Assembly: GCA_030549495.1 (NCBI GenBank)
Contig: JAUIRK010000908.1
Location: 1,117,501-1,181,500, forward strand
DNA: 64,000 bases
DNA from: Nectonema munidae
Taxonomy: Eukaryota; Nematomorpha; Nectonematoida; Nectonematidae
Direction of reading: 5' to 3'
Positions 51,731 through 63,045 of the stretch are shown piece by piece. The notes under the pieces were generated by a model, which saw only the letters and a list, made by a program, of their open reading frames with translations, was not told the origin of the DNA and searched no databases. Numbering within the stretch: position 1 is the first letter of the stretch; each line of letters starts with the position of its first letter. The translations under genes and the position numbers were made by a program.

Positions 51731-53244
51731 GATATAATTACATAGAAAGTGTAAAAATTTATTTAAAAAATTTAGGGAAAGTAGGTAAAATATTAAAAGT
51801 AAAAAAAATAAAAAAATTTTGTTGATTTAAAAACTTGCAATATTTGGGTTACCTAAAAAAACATTATAGAAAAATTGAGGATAACCTTCAAAAGTAACTT
51901 TTACATAATTTTAAATTGTGATTTGATTTATCGCATTGAAACATTTTCTTCTTGGTTTTTTTTTATTTATGTGATATCTAAAATTAAATCAAACTTGTAT
52001 ATAAAAATATTTAGTTAACATATATTAACTATTTGACTTAATAAAGAAATTTATTTATTAAAAATACTAAAAAATGAATTGAAATAGCTGAAAACAAAAG
52101 GTTAGACATTTACAAATTTGGAATTAAAAATATTAGGGGGATTTATTTAATATATAGATTAAAATGAAAATAGTGTTGGTGTGATTTTCATTAACCCTAT
52201 CAGTGATCCCATCATTGATTGGAGATTTTTAGATCCCCCCCCCCCTAACTAAAACTTATATTGTACAAAATTCTCTGAATTATATGTCAACAAACGTTGT
52301 GAGTTTTATTAAAATCGTTGCATCTTTAATCCTAAAGATATTTTAATAGTTAATGTGACCCACTAACGTTAAAAACTGATAATCAAATCAAATGTAAATT
52401 TTTTCACTATAACTTATAGTTTAGCGTTTACATTAGATACACTCTTAAAAATTTATAATCAGATATATTAGAACACAAAACGTATACATATTTTTTTTTC
52501 AATAAATATGGCTATTTTGTAGAAAATGTCAATCAAACTTTTCATTCATGATAAAATTACTTATGAAAACATTCATTTAAATTTTAAATAACAATTTTTC
52601 TATACCAAATTAACAATTCTGTTTTTATTTCTGAACTGTTTTCGCAATTAGGATGTGAAAATTTCTGAAAATGTCCATCAAAATGACGATTTAAGCCTGA
52701 AAATTGTATCGAAGTATATTATTAAAATTTTGATTAAAATATATAATATGCTGATTTCAATTCCAATCTCAATTTTTGCAAAAAGGGTGTTAACATCTCT
52801 GAAAGTATCAATAAATTTTACAGTTCAACCCTCAAATTTTTCTACAAGAATATTTTACGAATTTTGAATAATATTTTTATACACTCATTTTGAGAGGACC
52901 TAGATTAAAGATACCAATGATGTTTGAGGATATTTTACTTCTACATTATAGAAGTAAGCTACGGACAAAAGGCTTCTAAAAATATAAATTATACAAAAAT
53001 TTCAAAATATACTCGAGTTTAATTATTTAAAACTATGACTCCAGATAAAAAAAATTTGGCAGTCATTTTAGAGAGTTTCATAAATAAATCAAATTTATGC
53101 TTACCAAAAAAAAATTATAAAATTAAAATTATTATAAAATTTTTTAATTTTTTGATGCGCTACCATACATAAGCCACCTATGATGGTTTACAGTCAATCG
53201 CACATTACCCGGCAAAATTTTTAAATTTAAAAAATAAATTCAAT
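51731..53244. other. No gene seen
   Basis: Very AT-rich. Short open frames (for example 52655-52867) have no recognisable domain. A 10-base C-run lies near 52236. Confidence 0.5.
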
Positions 53245-53258
53245 AATCAAAAGACTGT

Positions 53259-53281
53259 AGGTAGGTAGGTAGGTAGGTAGG
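53259..53281 (-). repeat. LINE 3' tail of CCTA repeats
   Basis: About five and a half copies of AGGT on the + strand (CCTA on the LINE strand) abut the target duplication. I-group LINEs commonly end in short tandem repeats rather than poly-A. Confidence 0.9.
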
Positions 53282-53415
53282 AGATATCTAAGCACTTTCC
53301 AACGTTGGTTGATATGCTTGCATTAATTGCTAACTTGGGGATTTGTAAAGATGGGTATTGGGTTTAGGATCTAAAGTAGAAATGAGAAAGCTTGGTGAGG
53401 TGAAAAGAGTATAAA

Positions 53416-56400
53416 TTAGGTTGCCTGTGTGTGATTATGCAAGGAGTTTAATAAGGGTGGGGTTAAGTGTTGGTGAGTAGAGAGTAATGGTTCTATTATA
53501 TTGAGGAAAAGAGAGATGTGGTGAATGATTTTGGGGTATGATAAGAATTTTAGTAGAGAGGAGGGAAGATCTTTTATATATAAATAAGTTTTTTCAATGA
53601 GTTTGGTTCGTTCTGATGAGAATATTGGGCAATAGAGGATAATGTAAATTGGAGTTTCGATATGAGGGCAGCCGAATCTGCAAAAAGGGTTAGAGTGCAA
53701 ATTAAAATTGTAGAAGTAAGCGTAACAAGGGCAATGTGAGGTGAACCATCTTATAATGTTGCGAGGAAGAGTAATGTTTTTATTTAGTGCAAATTGGGAT
53801 AAGGGAGTAGGTATGTTATTTGAGTGAAGCCATTCGTTTGTAGTTGAGGTATTTATGGATGTTTCAAAGGTGGATAGAGGGAGGGCGTGGGTTAAGACAT
53901 GTTGTGGTGTTATGGATGTGGATTTACATAAGAGATCTACTAAAAAATTTTCAAAGGAGGAGGAATGGGCAGGACACCAGAAAAGTTTAATTGAGAAATG
54001 GTTGATTAGGTTGATTAATTTCTTGGCTAGGTTTAGTGTTGAAAGGGGAATTTTTCTGTTAAGTTGTAGGATTTAATTATATTTTGAGAGTCTGTGAAAA
54101 AGATTATGTGCTTGAATTTGGATGTAAAGAAGGTTAGGTTATCAAAGATGTGATTGCATGATGTTAGAAGTGCTAGGGTTTCAGTTTCGTATGCGGAGGT
54201 GTTATTGTCTGTCTGCATTTGTTGTGTGAAGAAAGGAGTGCTTGTGTTATGATTGAAAAAGGCGCATGCAGCGGTTGCTTTGTTGCGTGATTTTGAACCG
54301 TCGGTAAAAATTGAGAGTTGGTAGTGCGCATTTGAGTCGCGTTGATGTTTTATGGAGTTGAGTGCTAAGAATTTGTGGTGGCATATATGAGTTGAGTATG
54401 GGGTCGATTTCGATGGGTGAACTAGGGAGTATGGATGTAAGTGTGGTAAAACTTAGTAGTGAGTAAGTTGTGGCATATATTGTTCAAGAAGGGAATTGAA
54501 AAAGTTGAGTGATGGCGAGGTGTTAGTTGAGTAAATGTTCGTGAAGTTATGTGGAGCTGGTGTAGAGTGGAAGGTAGTAAGATATTTTTTAATTATGTTT
54601 TTCTTAAGGTTTAGGTGTAAGGGTAGAGTATGTGTAAGAAGTTCACGTTTTGCTGTAGAAGTAGTGTGAAATGCGTTTGTTATTGTGAGTAAGCAAAGGC
54701 GGTGTATTTTGTTGAGGTGGGTCAGTGAGTTTTGGAATTTGAGTGAGCTACCCCAGGCAAGTGAGCCATATTGTATGACTGGAAGTATGATAGATTTTTG
54801 GAGATTTTTGGATGAAGACCCCACTTGTATGAGATAGCTTTTCTTAGAGAAAATAATGTTGGTGAGAGTTTTGTGTATATGTTTTTGAGGTGGAGTGTAA
54901 ATTTTAGATTAGATTGAAATGTGACGCCTAGATATTTTATGTGTGATTCAGGAGTGAGTGTTGTTGATGTGTTTAGTTTCAGTGGTAGTGGAGTTATTCT
55001 TTTTCGTGTGAAGTGTATAAGTTTTAGTTTGTTTGAGTTGAAGGAGACTTTGTAGTTGGTGGCCATTGATTGTATTTGTCTGATTAGATCAGCAGTGCGA
55101 TTAATGTTGTTTAGTTGTAGTGTGTTTGAGAAGGTGAATAAGATGTCATCAGAGTAGCATTGGGCAAAATCGGATTTTGAGTTGATAAAATTAAGAATGG
55201 GGTTGATGAGGATTAGCCATAGGATATCTGATAGGCTACCCCCTTGCGGAGTGGATAGAGTTAGTTTCTGAATGTATGTATTGTTGTTATGTAGTAGGAT
55301 GAGAATGCGCTTTTGAAGGTAGTTGTTTATGAATTTGATTATGTATGTGGGGTATTTTTTGTCGATGAGATTTTTGATGATTGCAGGGTGCCATGCAGCG
55401 TTGAAAGCATTTTCGATATCGAGAAATGTGGTTGTTGCGATATTCTGGTTATTTAGTGTTTTTTCTAGGTAAAGGGTTAGGTGAGATAGGGCTAATTCGG
55501 TGCTTTTATTTGGTAAATATGCGAATTGATTCGGGTGTATTAGGTTATTTTTGAGGATGTAGTGGATCATGCGTTTTCGTAGAGTTTTTCAAGGATTTTG
55601 CCTAAGGTTGGTAATAGAGAAATTTGTCGCCAGTTTTTAATTGAATTGTGGTTTCGATTTGGTTTGGGGATTAGCACTAGTTTACATATTTTCCAAATAT
55701 TTGGGAAATAGCTTAGTCTGAGGCAGGCGTTAAATATGTTGAGGAGATGAGGGTGTAGTATGTGGTATGCTTTCTTCACGTGTTTAGTAGAGATGAAGTC
55801 AATGCTGCTTGAAGATTTGGTTTTCATAGAATCAATGGTTTTGTTTAGTTCTTTGATTGTAATTTCTGGGAAAGAGTTAATGGAGTTGTTTAGTAGGTAT
55901 GTTTTTGTTTCCATTCTAGTAAGTGTATGGGTAATATTGTCAGTTACATTAGTGTCTGCTGGAAATAGAGTGTTAAGTGAAGGGTGGTTGATAAATATTG
56001 AACCTTGATTATTTGAAAGGAGATTAGAGAGTGATGCTGTGTGTTTTTTGTGTGTAAGTTTGTTAATGATTGACCATGGGTTTGTTGGAGTTTGATTACA
56101 AAAATGTTTCCAGGCTTGTTTTTTAGCTTTTTTTATTTCTGATTGATATTGAGTTTTAAGGAAGAAGTAATGTTGAATGTTATTGTGAGTGTTGGTTTTT
56201 CTTAGATTTTTTAAGGATTTGCGTAATTGTTGTTTGAGATTGTTTAAGGTACGGTTCCAAAAAGGATCGTGCTGTCTTTTAGGAAGCTGGTTTGTAGGAG
56301 TTGCGGCGTGAATGCTTGCTGTGATGGACTTGTTGAGTTGAAGAGCAGATGTTTCGAGATTATTTGTTGTATCTGTGGTCAGGGTGATGTTGTCTAGCTT

Positions 56401-57139
56401 AGATTTAATATTGTGAAAAAATGCTGTCCAGAATATTTTTTTGCCATAGTTAGGATTTGGGCTTTTTGAGGGTTTAGTAGTGAGGTCGATTTGAAAGGTT
56501 GTGTATGTGTGGTCGGAGGCGGATGGGATGTCTGAGATGCGCCAGTTGTGAACTATATTTCTTGTTTGGTTGGAAATGATGGTTAGATCGTTGTGTGATT
56601 GATATAGGTTATTTAGATTTAGTCGTCTGAAGGTTGGGGATTTATCATTGTTAGCTATTGTTAGATGCTAAAAATTCGAGTGTGAGTGAACCTCGTGTGT
56701 TTGATTTTATGTCCCAGAGGTATGATCTAGCATTTAAGTCGGTGGATATAGCTATGTGGTGGTTGTTGCCTATGTTATGTTTGATTTGTGTGAGTGATTG
56801 AGAGAAGTTGTTAGGTATGGGGTGGTTTAAGGATGGTTGGGAGTAGAGAGAGCAAAAGAGTAAGGATTTGGAATTTGAGGGAATAAGTGTGAAGAAGTAG
56901 TTTGAATTAGAGTATTGATATAGTGGTGTATTAGTAATTGATTGTTTTATGAATATACAGGCTGAGTATGCTGTTAGTGGGGGTATGTGTAGGAGTACGT
57001 AGTCAGCAATTTGGTGTGGGATGTGAATGTATTGTTCATTTATTGATATAATGTCGTAAGTGTGTGAGTGTAAGATGTTGTGAAAGTTGTCCCAAGCAGT
57101 TTTTGAGTGATTTAGATTTATATGTAAAATAGTTAGCAT
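53416..57139 (-). pseudogene. I-type LINE ORF2 (endonuclease, RT, RNase H)
   Basis: From ATG 57139: endonuclease (MLTILHINLNHSKTAWDNFH; DIISINEQYI; ISTDLNARSYLWD; later SDIPSASDHTY). RT follows with TTFLDIENAFNAAW, STPQGGSLSDILW and CYSDDILF, where the catalytic box is YSDD rather than YADD. RNase H has LSIFTDGSK, YETETLALL and FFTDSQN, and a later CPAHSSSFENFLVD. The end has CRFGCPHIETPIYIILYC. Frame breaks lie near 56650, 55570, 54800 and in the RNase H part. Confidence 0.93.
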
Positions 57140-58180
57140 GAGTAGTTGTCTATGATTTGGTTATGTTGAGATACGATTAGATTGTTATGGTTTATGTAGA
57201 AACTACAGAGTTTAGATGTTGCAAGGTGTGGTTGCCGACAATTTATGCAAGAAATTTTGCTATTGTCATTTAGTAGGGTACAGGATAAAGTAGCATGCCC
57301 ACGGTGGCCGCAGTGCGCACAGTTAGGTAAAGATGCGTTGCATTTTGAAGATATATGACCGTATTTTAAGCATTTTTCTCATTGTTTAACTTTTGGTTTT
57401 AGTGTGGTGAGGGTTAGTAGGTGGTGGCCTAGAAAGATTTTGGGTTGAGTACATAAGTATTTATATAGTACATAAGATTATAGTATAGCTATATGTGCCG
57501 GTTTTCCCTAGTTGTATGGGATTATCAAGTTTGCCTATAGCGTTAAGGTGTGGGTTTTGTTCTTCAATCGATTTTGTGATTTGGGTTAATGTTATATCGG
57601 TAGGGATGCCACGCAGTATTAATTTTGGTTTTTGTGGAGGTAAGTCATTAGCATTTAGACCGTTTTTTATGAGTGTTGTTCTGGCAGTGACTTTTTGATT
57701 TATATTTTTGAATTAGAAGTAGATGGTGCCGGAGTGGGATGATCTTGTTTTAGTGATCGATAGGGAGTTGTTTTTGGTATCTAGATTTTTGATAAAATCT
57801 TGGCGGTGAATGGCCTTCTCTTTTTTAGTTGAAATGTTGTTAGGTAGTGTGATTTTTAATGTTAGGTTAGGTTCAAGGTGTTTTCTAGTGTGTGGAGTTA
57901 TTTTGGTATTTATGGTGGAATTGAGTGTTGGGTTAGGATAAGATTGAGTAGGGGCTAAACTAGCAGCATTAGCGTATGATTGAGTTGAGGTTGACTTAAT
58001 GTTTTGGCTTTCGAAAGTTTTTATATAATGTATGGCTATGTTGTATTTTAGATTATTAAATAGTATTAGATCGTTTGAATTTAGTGTGGTATTAGCTATG
58101 TAATCATCGAATAGATGATATAAAGTGTCAGTGGTAGATTTGGGAGATTCGGGGTCAAAGCGTGCCCTTTTACTTGTCAT
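57133..58180 (-). pseudogene. I-type LINE ORF1 (gag-like, three CCHC knuckles)
   Basis: It starts MTSKRARFDPESPKSTTDTL. The middle (near 57690-57480) reads KPKLILRGIPTDITLTQITK, an RRM-like block. Then come three knuckles: CEKCLKYGHISSKC, CAHCGHRGHATLSC and CINCRQPHLATSKLC. It ends DNYSC before TAA at 57133. There are breaks at about 57710 and 57480, and the first knuckle is preceded by a stop. The role is RNA binding and RNP assembly, by analogy with I elements. Confidence 0.88.
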
Positions 58181-58394
58181 ATTAGTGGGAAGAAATCAGG
58201 GAAGTTAATTAAAATAATATTATATATGAATTGAAGATTAGCTAATGAAAAGTAAAAAATATGTTTAAAGATTAGTAGTAATGTATTTATAAAGGAAAAT
58301 TAAGTTTTTAAGAGTTAATATAAAAAAATTTAAAAAGGCTTAGGAGTCATTTTAGAACGAGATGAAGTATAAAAAATATGAATCAAAAGACTGT

Positions 58395-60300
58395 TAAAAA
58401 ATTTAAAAAATTTCTTATTAATTTAAAAAGAATGAAAAGCTTCCATTTCTGAAGAAGGTTTTTCTGATGTATTTGAAAAATATTTAAGATTTTTATGTTT
58501 GTATCAACATAAATAGACACTTAGATTTAAAAGATTATTATTAAAAAGCTAATTCACGGCCGTATTTGGCTATTGATTTTTCCTATAATGATAATCTTGA
58601 AAAAGATTATAGCTCTTCATGTGAATATATATTATAAATATTAACATATATAAACATTGTTTGCTCCACTTTATTCATATGGCCGTGAATTAGATTTTTC
58701 CAGTTGAATATATAAAAAAAATTTTTTTTTGCAAACCAACAAGTATAGCTTAAAAGTTCAGATGGAAAACAAAAGGTAAAGTCTAGATTAGATTATATTT
58801 TGTATGTACTCAGAAGATGATTTTTTATTTTTTTTTTAATGAAAGTAATGACATGGATAGATTTTCAAAGAGATGCACATTATCATTATAAAATTCATTA
58901 ACTTTTTTTATTAAAGAAATACTTGATCCTTTTAGTCTATAGGTAATTTTTAAAGGTTTATGAGAGTTCCTAGTGTTATGTAAAAGATTTTCCCTATATC
59001 TTATCAGTGGCCCGAAAACATTCTGTAAACAACCGTTGAAATATTTATAGAGAAATACTCCAACTCTTTGTTTAAAAATATCTTCCACTTTCAATAATTC
59101 ATTCTGAATAAAAATCTCTGAAGTGTGGTCCATCTTATTCATGTTAAAAATTACTCGTATAGCTCTCTTTTGAAGAATTTGAATACGTTTTTTCCCAAAG
59201 GGAAACCAATTTATGATGCTATAATTAACATAAGAAAATAGCATTTCATATGAACAGAGTTCGAATTCAAAGCACTCAACTGTGTTGTCAAGAAAATTGA
59301 AATCGAGTTGTTCTGGCAAAGAGTCATTTTGTACAAAAGCAAAATTTTCATTGAAAATGTTAGCTAAGGTATGATCATCATAGTACTCATCATTTCTTTT
59401 AATAAGTATTTTCTTATTGTTATTCCCTTTTAGAATCCTGTTAATATTTGACCAAGTTTTCCGCGTTGAATCACAATTGGAAAAAAGTTTTGAATAATGC
59501 TTCTGTTTCAAATCCCTTATTTTATACTTTATACGATTTCTTAATAAAATGTATTCATTCTTTATTCTTATGTTTTTACTTTTTTTGCATTTTTGATAAA
59601 GTTTATCACGTAGTTTTATCATTTGCATGACTTCGTCTGTGATCCAAGAATTAAATTTAGACTTGTATTTATTTTTTTTGAACTCAATAAATGAAGTAGA
59701 TTTTTTGACCATATCAGAAATTTGAGAAATCATTTGCTTAAATAATTCAGATGAGTCATTTGGATACAATTCAATAATTGAATGCCAGTCTAATTGTGTA
59801 GATAATGAGGAAAACAAGCGCCCATCGAAGTTTTCCTTTAACCTTTTTATTTTATTAATTTTCAAATTTAGAGATAAAAGTATCGGTATATCATCTGAAA
59901 AAAATGTCATACAGTTAAAAGCTTTATAATCAACATTGTCTTCATTTAGTAAAAAGTTGTCAATTAAAGTTTGAGTTTCATATAGTGTCGGAAGAGTAAT
60001 AGTTGGGATTAGTGAGCCAATTAAGTTAAAAAACTTTTGCGTTAAATAATTCTTCATCCTTAATAAATCAAAATTAAAGTCGCCGTAAAAAATATTAACT
60101 TTATTTCGGTCAATATTAAAGATAAAGTTTTCAAAAAAAGGAAAAAAATTATTCACTAGATTCTTATTGGTGGTGGGTAGTCTTTCAGAGAGCTTAATAT
60201 TAACATCAAATCTTCAGCATGTTTATCAAAATTTATTTTCAATGAGTAAATAACTTTATTTTGGTCATCTAATATAGATATTTATTAACTTTATTTTTTC
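58395..60300 (-). mobile_element. Jockey/CR1-type LINE lacking the RT core
   Basis: The 443-codon open frame at 60156-58825 begins in the endonuclease C-terminal half (FYGDFNFDLL; TLIDNFLLN; SDDIPILL for the usual SDH). It runs through the basic linker (SWITDEVMQMIKLRDKLYQK; LFSNCDSTRKTWSNINRIL) and then enters the C-terminal region KKRIQILQKRAIRVIFNMNK. All RT motifs (about 350 residues) are absent, yet the frame is preserved across the junction. Upstream the endonuclease start is missing or decayed. Confidence 0.8.
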
Positions 60301-60963
60301 TTTTTCTTCCAAGTTGCAGCAATCAAGATCTGAAAATTTACAAAAGAAAAAATATTCTATTAACTATTTTATATTTAGCATCTACATACAAAATATTAAA
60401 ATTTATTATATGGTTAACAAAGTTAGACACATAAATCACATAATAGCTACACATAAACCATTCCTATAAATTATTGATAATATCTTTAAAGTTCGTGCAG
60501 CATTTGTATACTTCTATTTTTTCAAATTACTTACTTTTCAAGATAAAGGCTTTTTATCTATGCCAAAGACTTCTGCTAGCAAATATTCAAAAATTTTACA
60601 GATCGTCAAAAATTATCCAAAACAGATTGTATTATCATTAAACAAAGAACTTTTTTGTGCTTTATGTAAGACAAAGCTAAACTATAAAAAAAAATTTTTT
60701 GTTGATGGATGAAACGGAAAATAGTTTGAGGATGAAAACACTAAAATACTAAAAAACATTAAAATCTAATGGCTTCTTCATCAAGTACCACAAATATTTT
60801 TAAATACGCAAAAACTTTATAAGAAAATTAGTGAAATGATTTCTCTAGTCAAGTATCCCTCAACATAAATTGGGACCCATTAGTTTGAAAGCTTTTTTTT
60901 TAAGTTAGGGTACAATTTTCCCTCAGTTTCAATGAGTACACTTATTGTTGATGAACTAGAATT

Positions 60964-62830
60964 CAGGGGTTCCCAACATTTTTTTTGTTAACGTCCACTT
61001 TTTGGAAATAAATCTCCCATCGCTCCTTTACTTTGACATTTTTTTTAAAAATCAACTTGATTGGTTATAAGGTTTCCCGATCTTTAAAAACCATGAGTAA
61101 ATAATAAATTGGAAAAATTAAAACCTTACAAAAACAAAAAAAAATTTATTAAATTATAAGTAGAATTTATTGAGCAAAACTTCAATGGCTTCCTTGAGGC
61201 TGATGATTTTTCATCAATTCTCTGATTTCTGGCTCCATATTTGTAAGCTTGAGCCTTAAATCAACCGTTTCTTCTATTTTCAATTTATTTCTTTGTTTGT
61301 TTTTTAAATATACAGCAGCACTGAATCCTGCTTCTACCAAGTATGTCGAAGGAAATGCGAAAAACAAAAATCTAATTTTTTCCCAAAGATTCGGGTAGAA
61401 CAAGCGATTCTTTAACCAGAATTTCTCATAACCTGACAAGGTAAACAAGGCTTTAGCTTTAATGTCATTTTGCAAATCTATAATTTCTTCTTGAAGTTTG
61501 CAGTTAATTTCCCTAGCATCAAACTTAAAAGGATCAAAACACCATTCAGGAACTTGAACATTAATTAAATCTTCAAATCTCTTTGATATTTCAGACTTTA
61601 ACATACTTAAATGACTTGTGTATACTTTTATGGCATTCTCATTAAATTTAAAGCCCTCTTTGCATATCAAATCAAGATTCGGAAATTGGTGAAAATTATG
61701 ACGCGATATACTCGTAGAAAACATGTCCATTTTGTTTATAAAAGCGACAATAACTCCTTTAGCTTTTATTAGATTTGATGATGGTCCTTGCAGTTTTAAA
61801 TTGATATCATTTAACTTCGCAAAAATATCAGCCAGATATGCAATGTCACTTTTGATTAGGCTTATTTTGTCAAAAGTTTCACTGTCCTCGTTCTTGAAAA
61901 ATCCGGAATACTGTCATAAAGATTGAAAAATCTTTGAAGACAATTACCCTTGGAAAGCCACCTTATTTCGGTATGCATTATAAGGGTGGTAAAATTCTCT
62001 TCATTATCTTTGCAGAGACTTTGAAAAATTCTAACTTTGTGTGAACTCGTCTTTATTTAATTTATTGCTTTGATTGCAATTTGCAACGATTCAGAAAGAC
62101 TAGCTGACATAAGTTTACTAGTTAGGTGTTGTCTATGAATCACACAGTGAACTGTGAGAATATCTGGGCAAATTCTCTTTAAATGCGCTAAAAATCCTCT
62201 GTATCGCCCGACCATTGATTGTGCGCCATCAGTTGCACAGGCTAAAATATTTTTTAATGAAATGTTTTTTTCAAGAAAACAAATTTCAAAAGACTTAAAA
62301 AAAGTAGAGGCTTTTGTATCACTGGTTAAAGACCTAGCAAATAAAAATTCTTCTGTTAATTCTAAATTGTCATTAATGAATCTTACATATGAGAGCAAAA
62401 TTGATTGGCTGTTAATCATAGTAGATTCATCTACTTGTAACACAAATTCTGTACATCTTAGTTTGTAACATAATATGGTTTCTACGTTTTTTGACATTTC
62501 ATTTATTCTCGATAATACAGTATTATTACTCAAGGGTATCATGGAAAGTAGATTTTTTTCACTTGGGGCAATCATGAATTCAACAAAGTCTTTGATACAA
62601 GGTAATATCAAATTTTCTCCAATACCTTGCGCATTACCAGACTTTGCAATTAGGAGAGAAATTTTAAAAGAAGCATAAAGGTCTTTTTCAAGGTTACTTG
62701 AGTTTCTGAAAGTTTTCATACTCATGCACTGCTTTTCATATTTTACACAGGTAGGCTCAAACAGGGAGCACACATAGGGAAAACTTAACAAAGGGAGGCA
62801 CAAACATGGGAAAATTAAAGCCATGCAAGC
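60964..62830 (-). mobile_element. hAT transposon (ZBED5/FAM200-like), nearly whole transposase with few breaks
   Basis: The left end is CAGGGGTTCCCAACATTTTT at 60964; the right end was not found. The - strand transposase has GIGENLILPCIKDFVEFMIA, CTEFVLQVDESTMINSQSIL, ACATDGAQSMVGRYRGFLAH, HCVIHRQHL, MHTEIRWLSKGNCLQRFFNL, KSDIAYLADIFAKLND and AFPSTYLVEAGFSAAVYLK. Thus both DDE-type Asp blocks and the C-terminal dimerisation block are present. One stop (62057-62059) and one frameshift (about 61890-61910) interrupt it. The frame then runs open to a stop after QGSH at 61182. The N-terminal BED finger is missing where the minisatellite begins. Confidence 0.85.
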
Positions 62831-63045
62831 ACAAACAGGGAGAACTTAAATAGATTCAGGCAAAAAAAGGAGCACTTTAACACAGGCAAGCACCAACAGA
62901 GGGCACTCAAACACAGGAAGGCACAATCAGGGAAAACCCAAACACAAGAAGGCATAAACAAGGAGCACTTAAGCACATGTAGGATTTAAATAATAGGCCA
63001 GCAGAAACAGGTAGCACTTAAACACAGCCAGGCACATTTAGAGAG
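62750..63045. repeat. Minisatellite of about 36 bp fused to the hAT 5' end
   Basis: Seven to eight decayed units of the type CAGGCACAAACAGGGAGCAC plus TTAAACACA. The open frame of the neighbouring hAT extends through the first two units (MALIFPCLCLPLLSFPYVCS), so part of its N-terminus is repeat-encoded and not transposase. Confidence 0.8.

Larger units (their letters stand above)
53259..58380 (-). mobile_element. Full-length I-type LINE with RNase H, perfect 14-bp target duplication
   Basis: Identical AATCAAAAGACTGT flanks lie at 53245-53258 and 58381-58394. Reading 5' to 3' on the - strand: a 200-bp 5' UTR, ORF1 with three CCHC knuckles, ORF2 (endonuclease, RT, RNase H, CCHC), a short 3' UTR and a (CCTA)n tail at 53259-53281. 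The RNase H domain and gag-like ORF1 place it in the I group. About four or five frame breaks make it inactive despite the pristine duplication. Confidence 0.93.
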
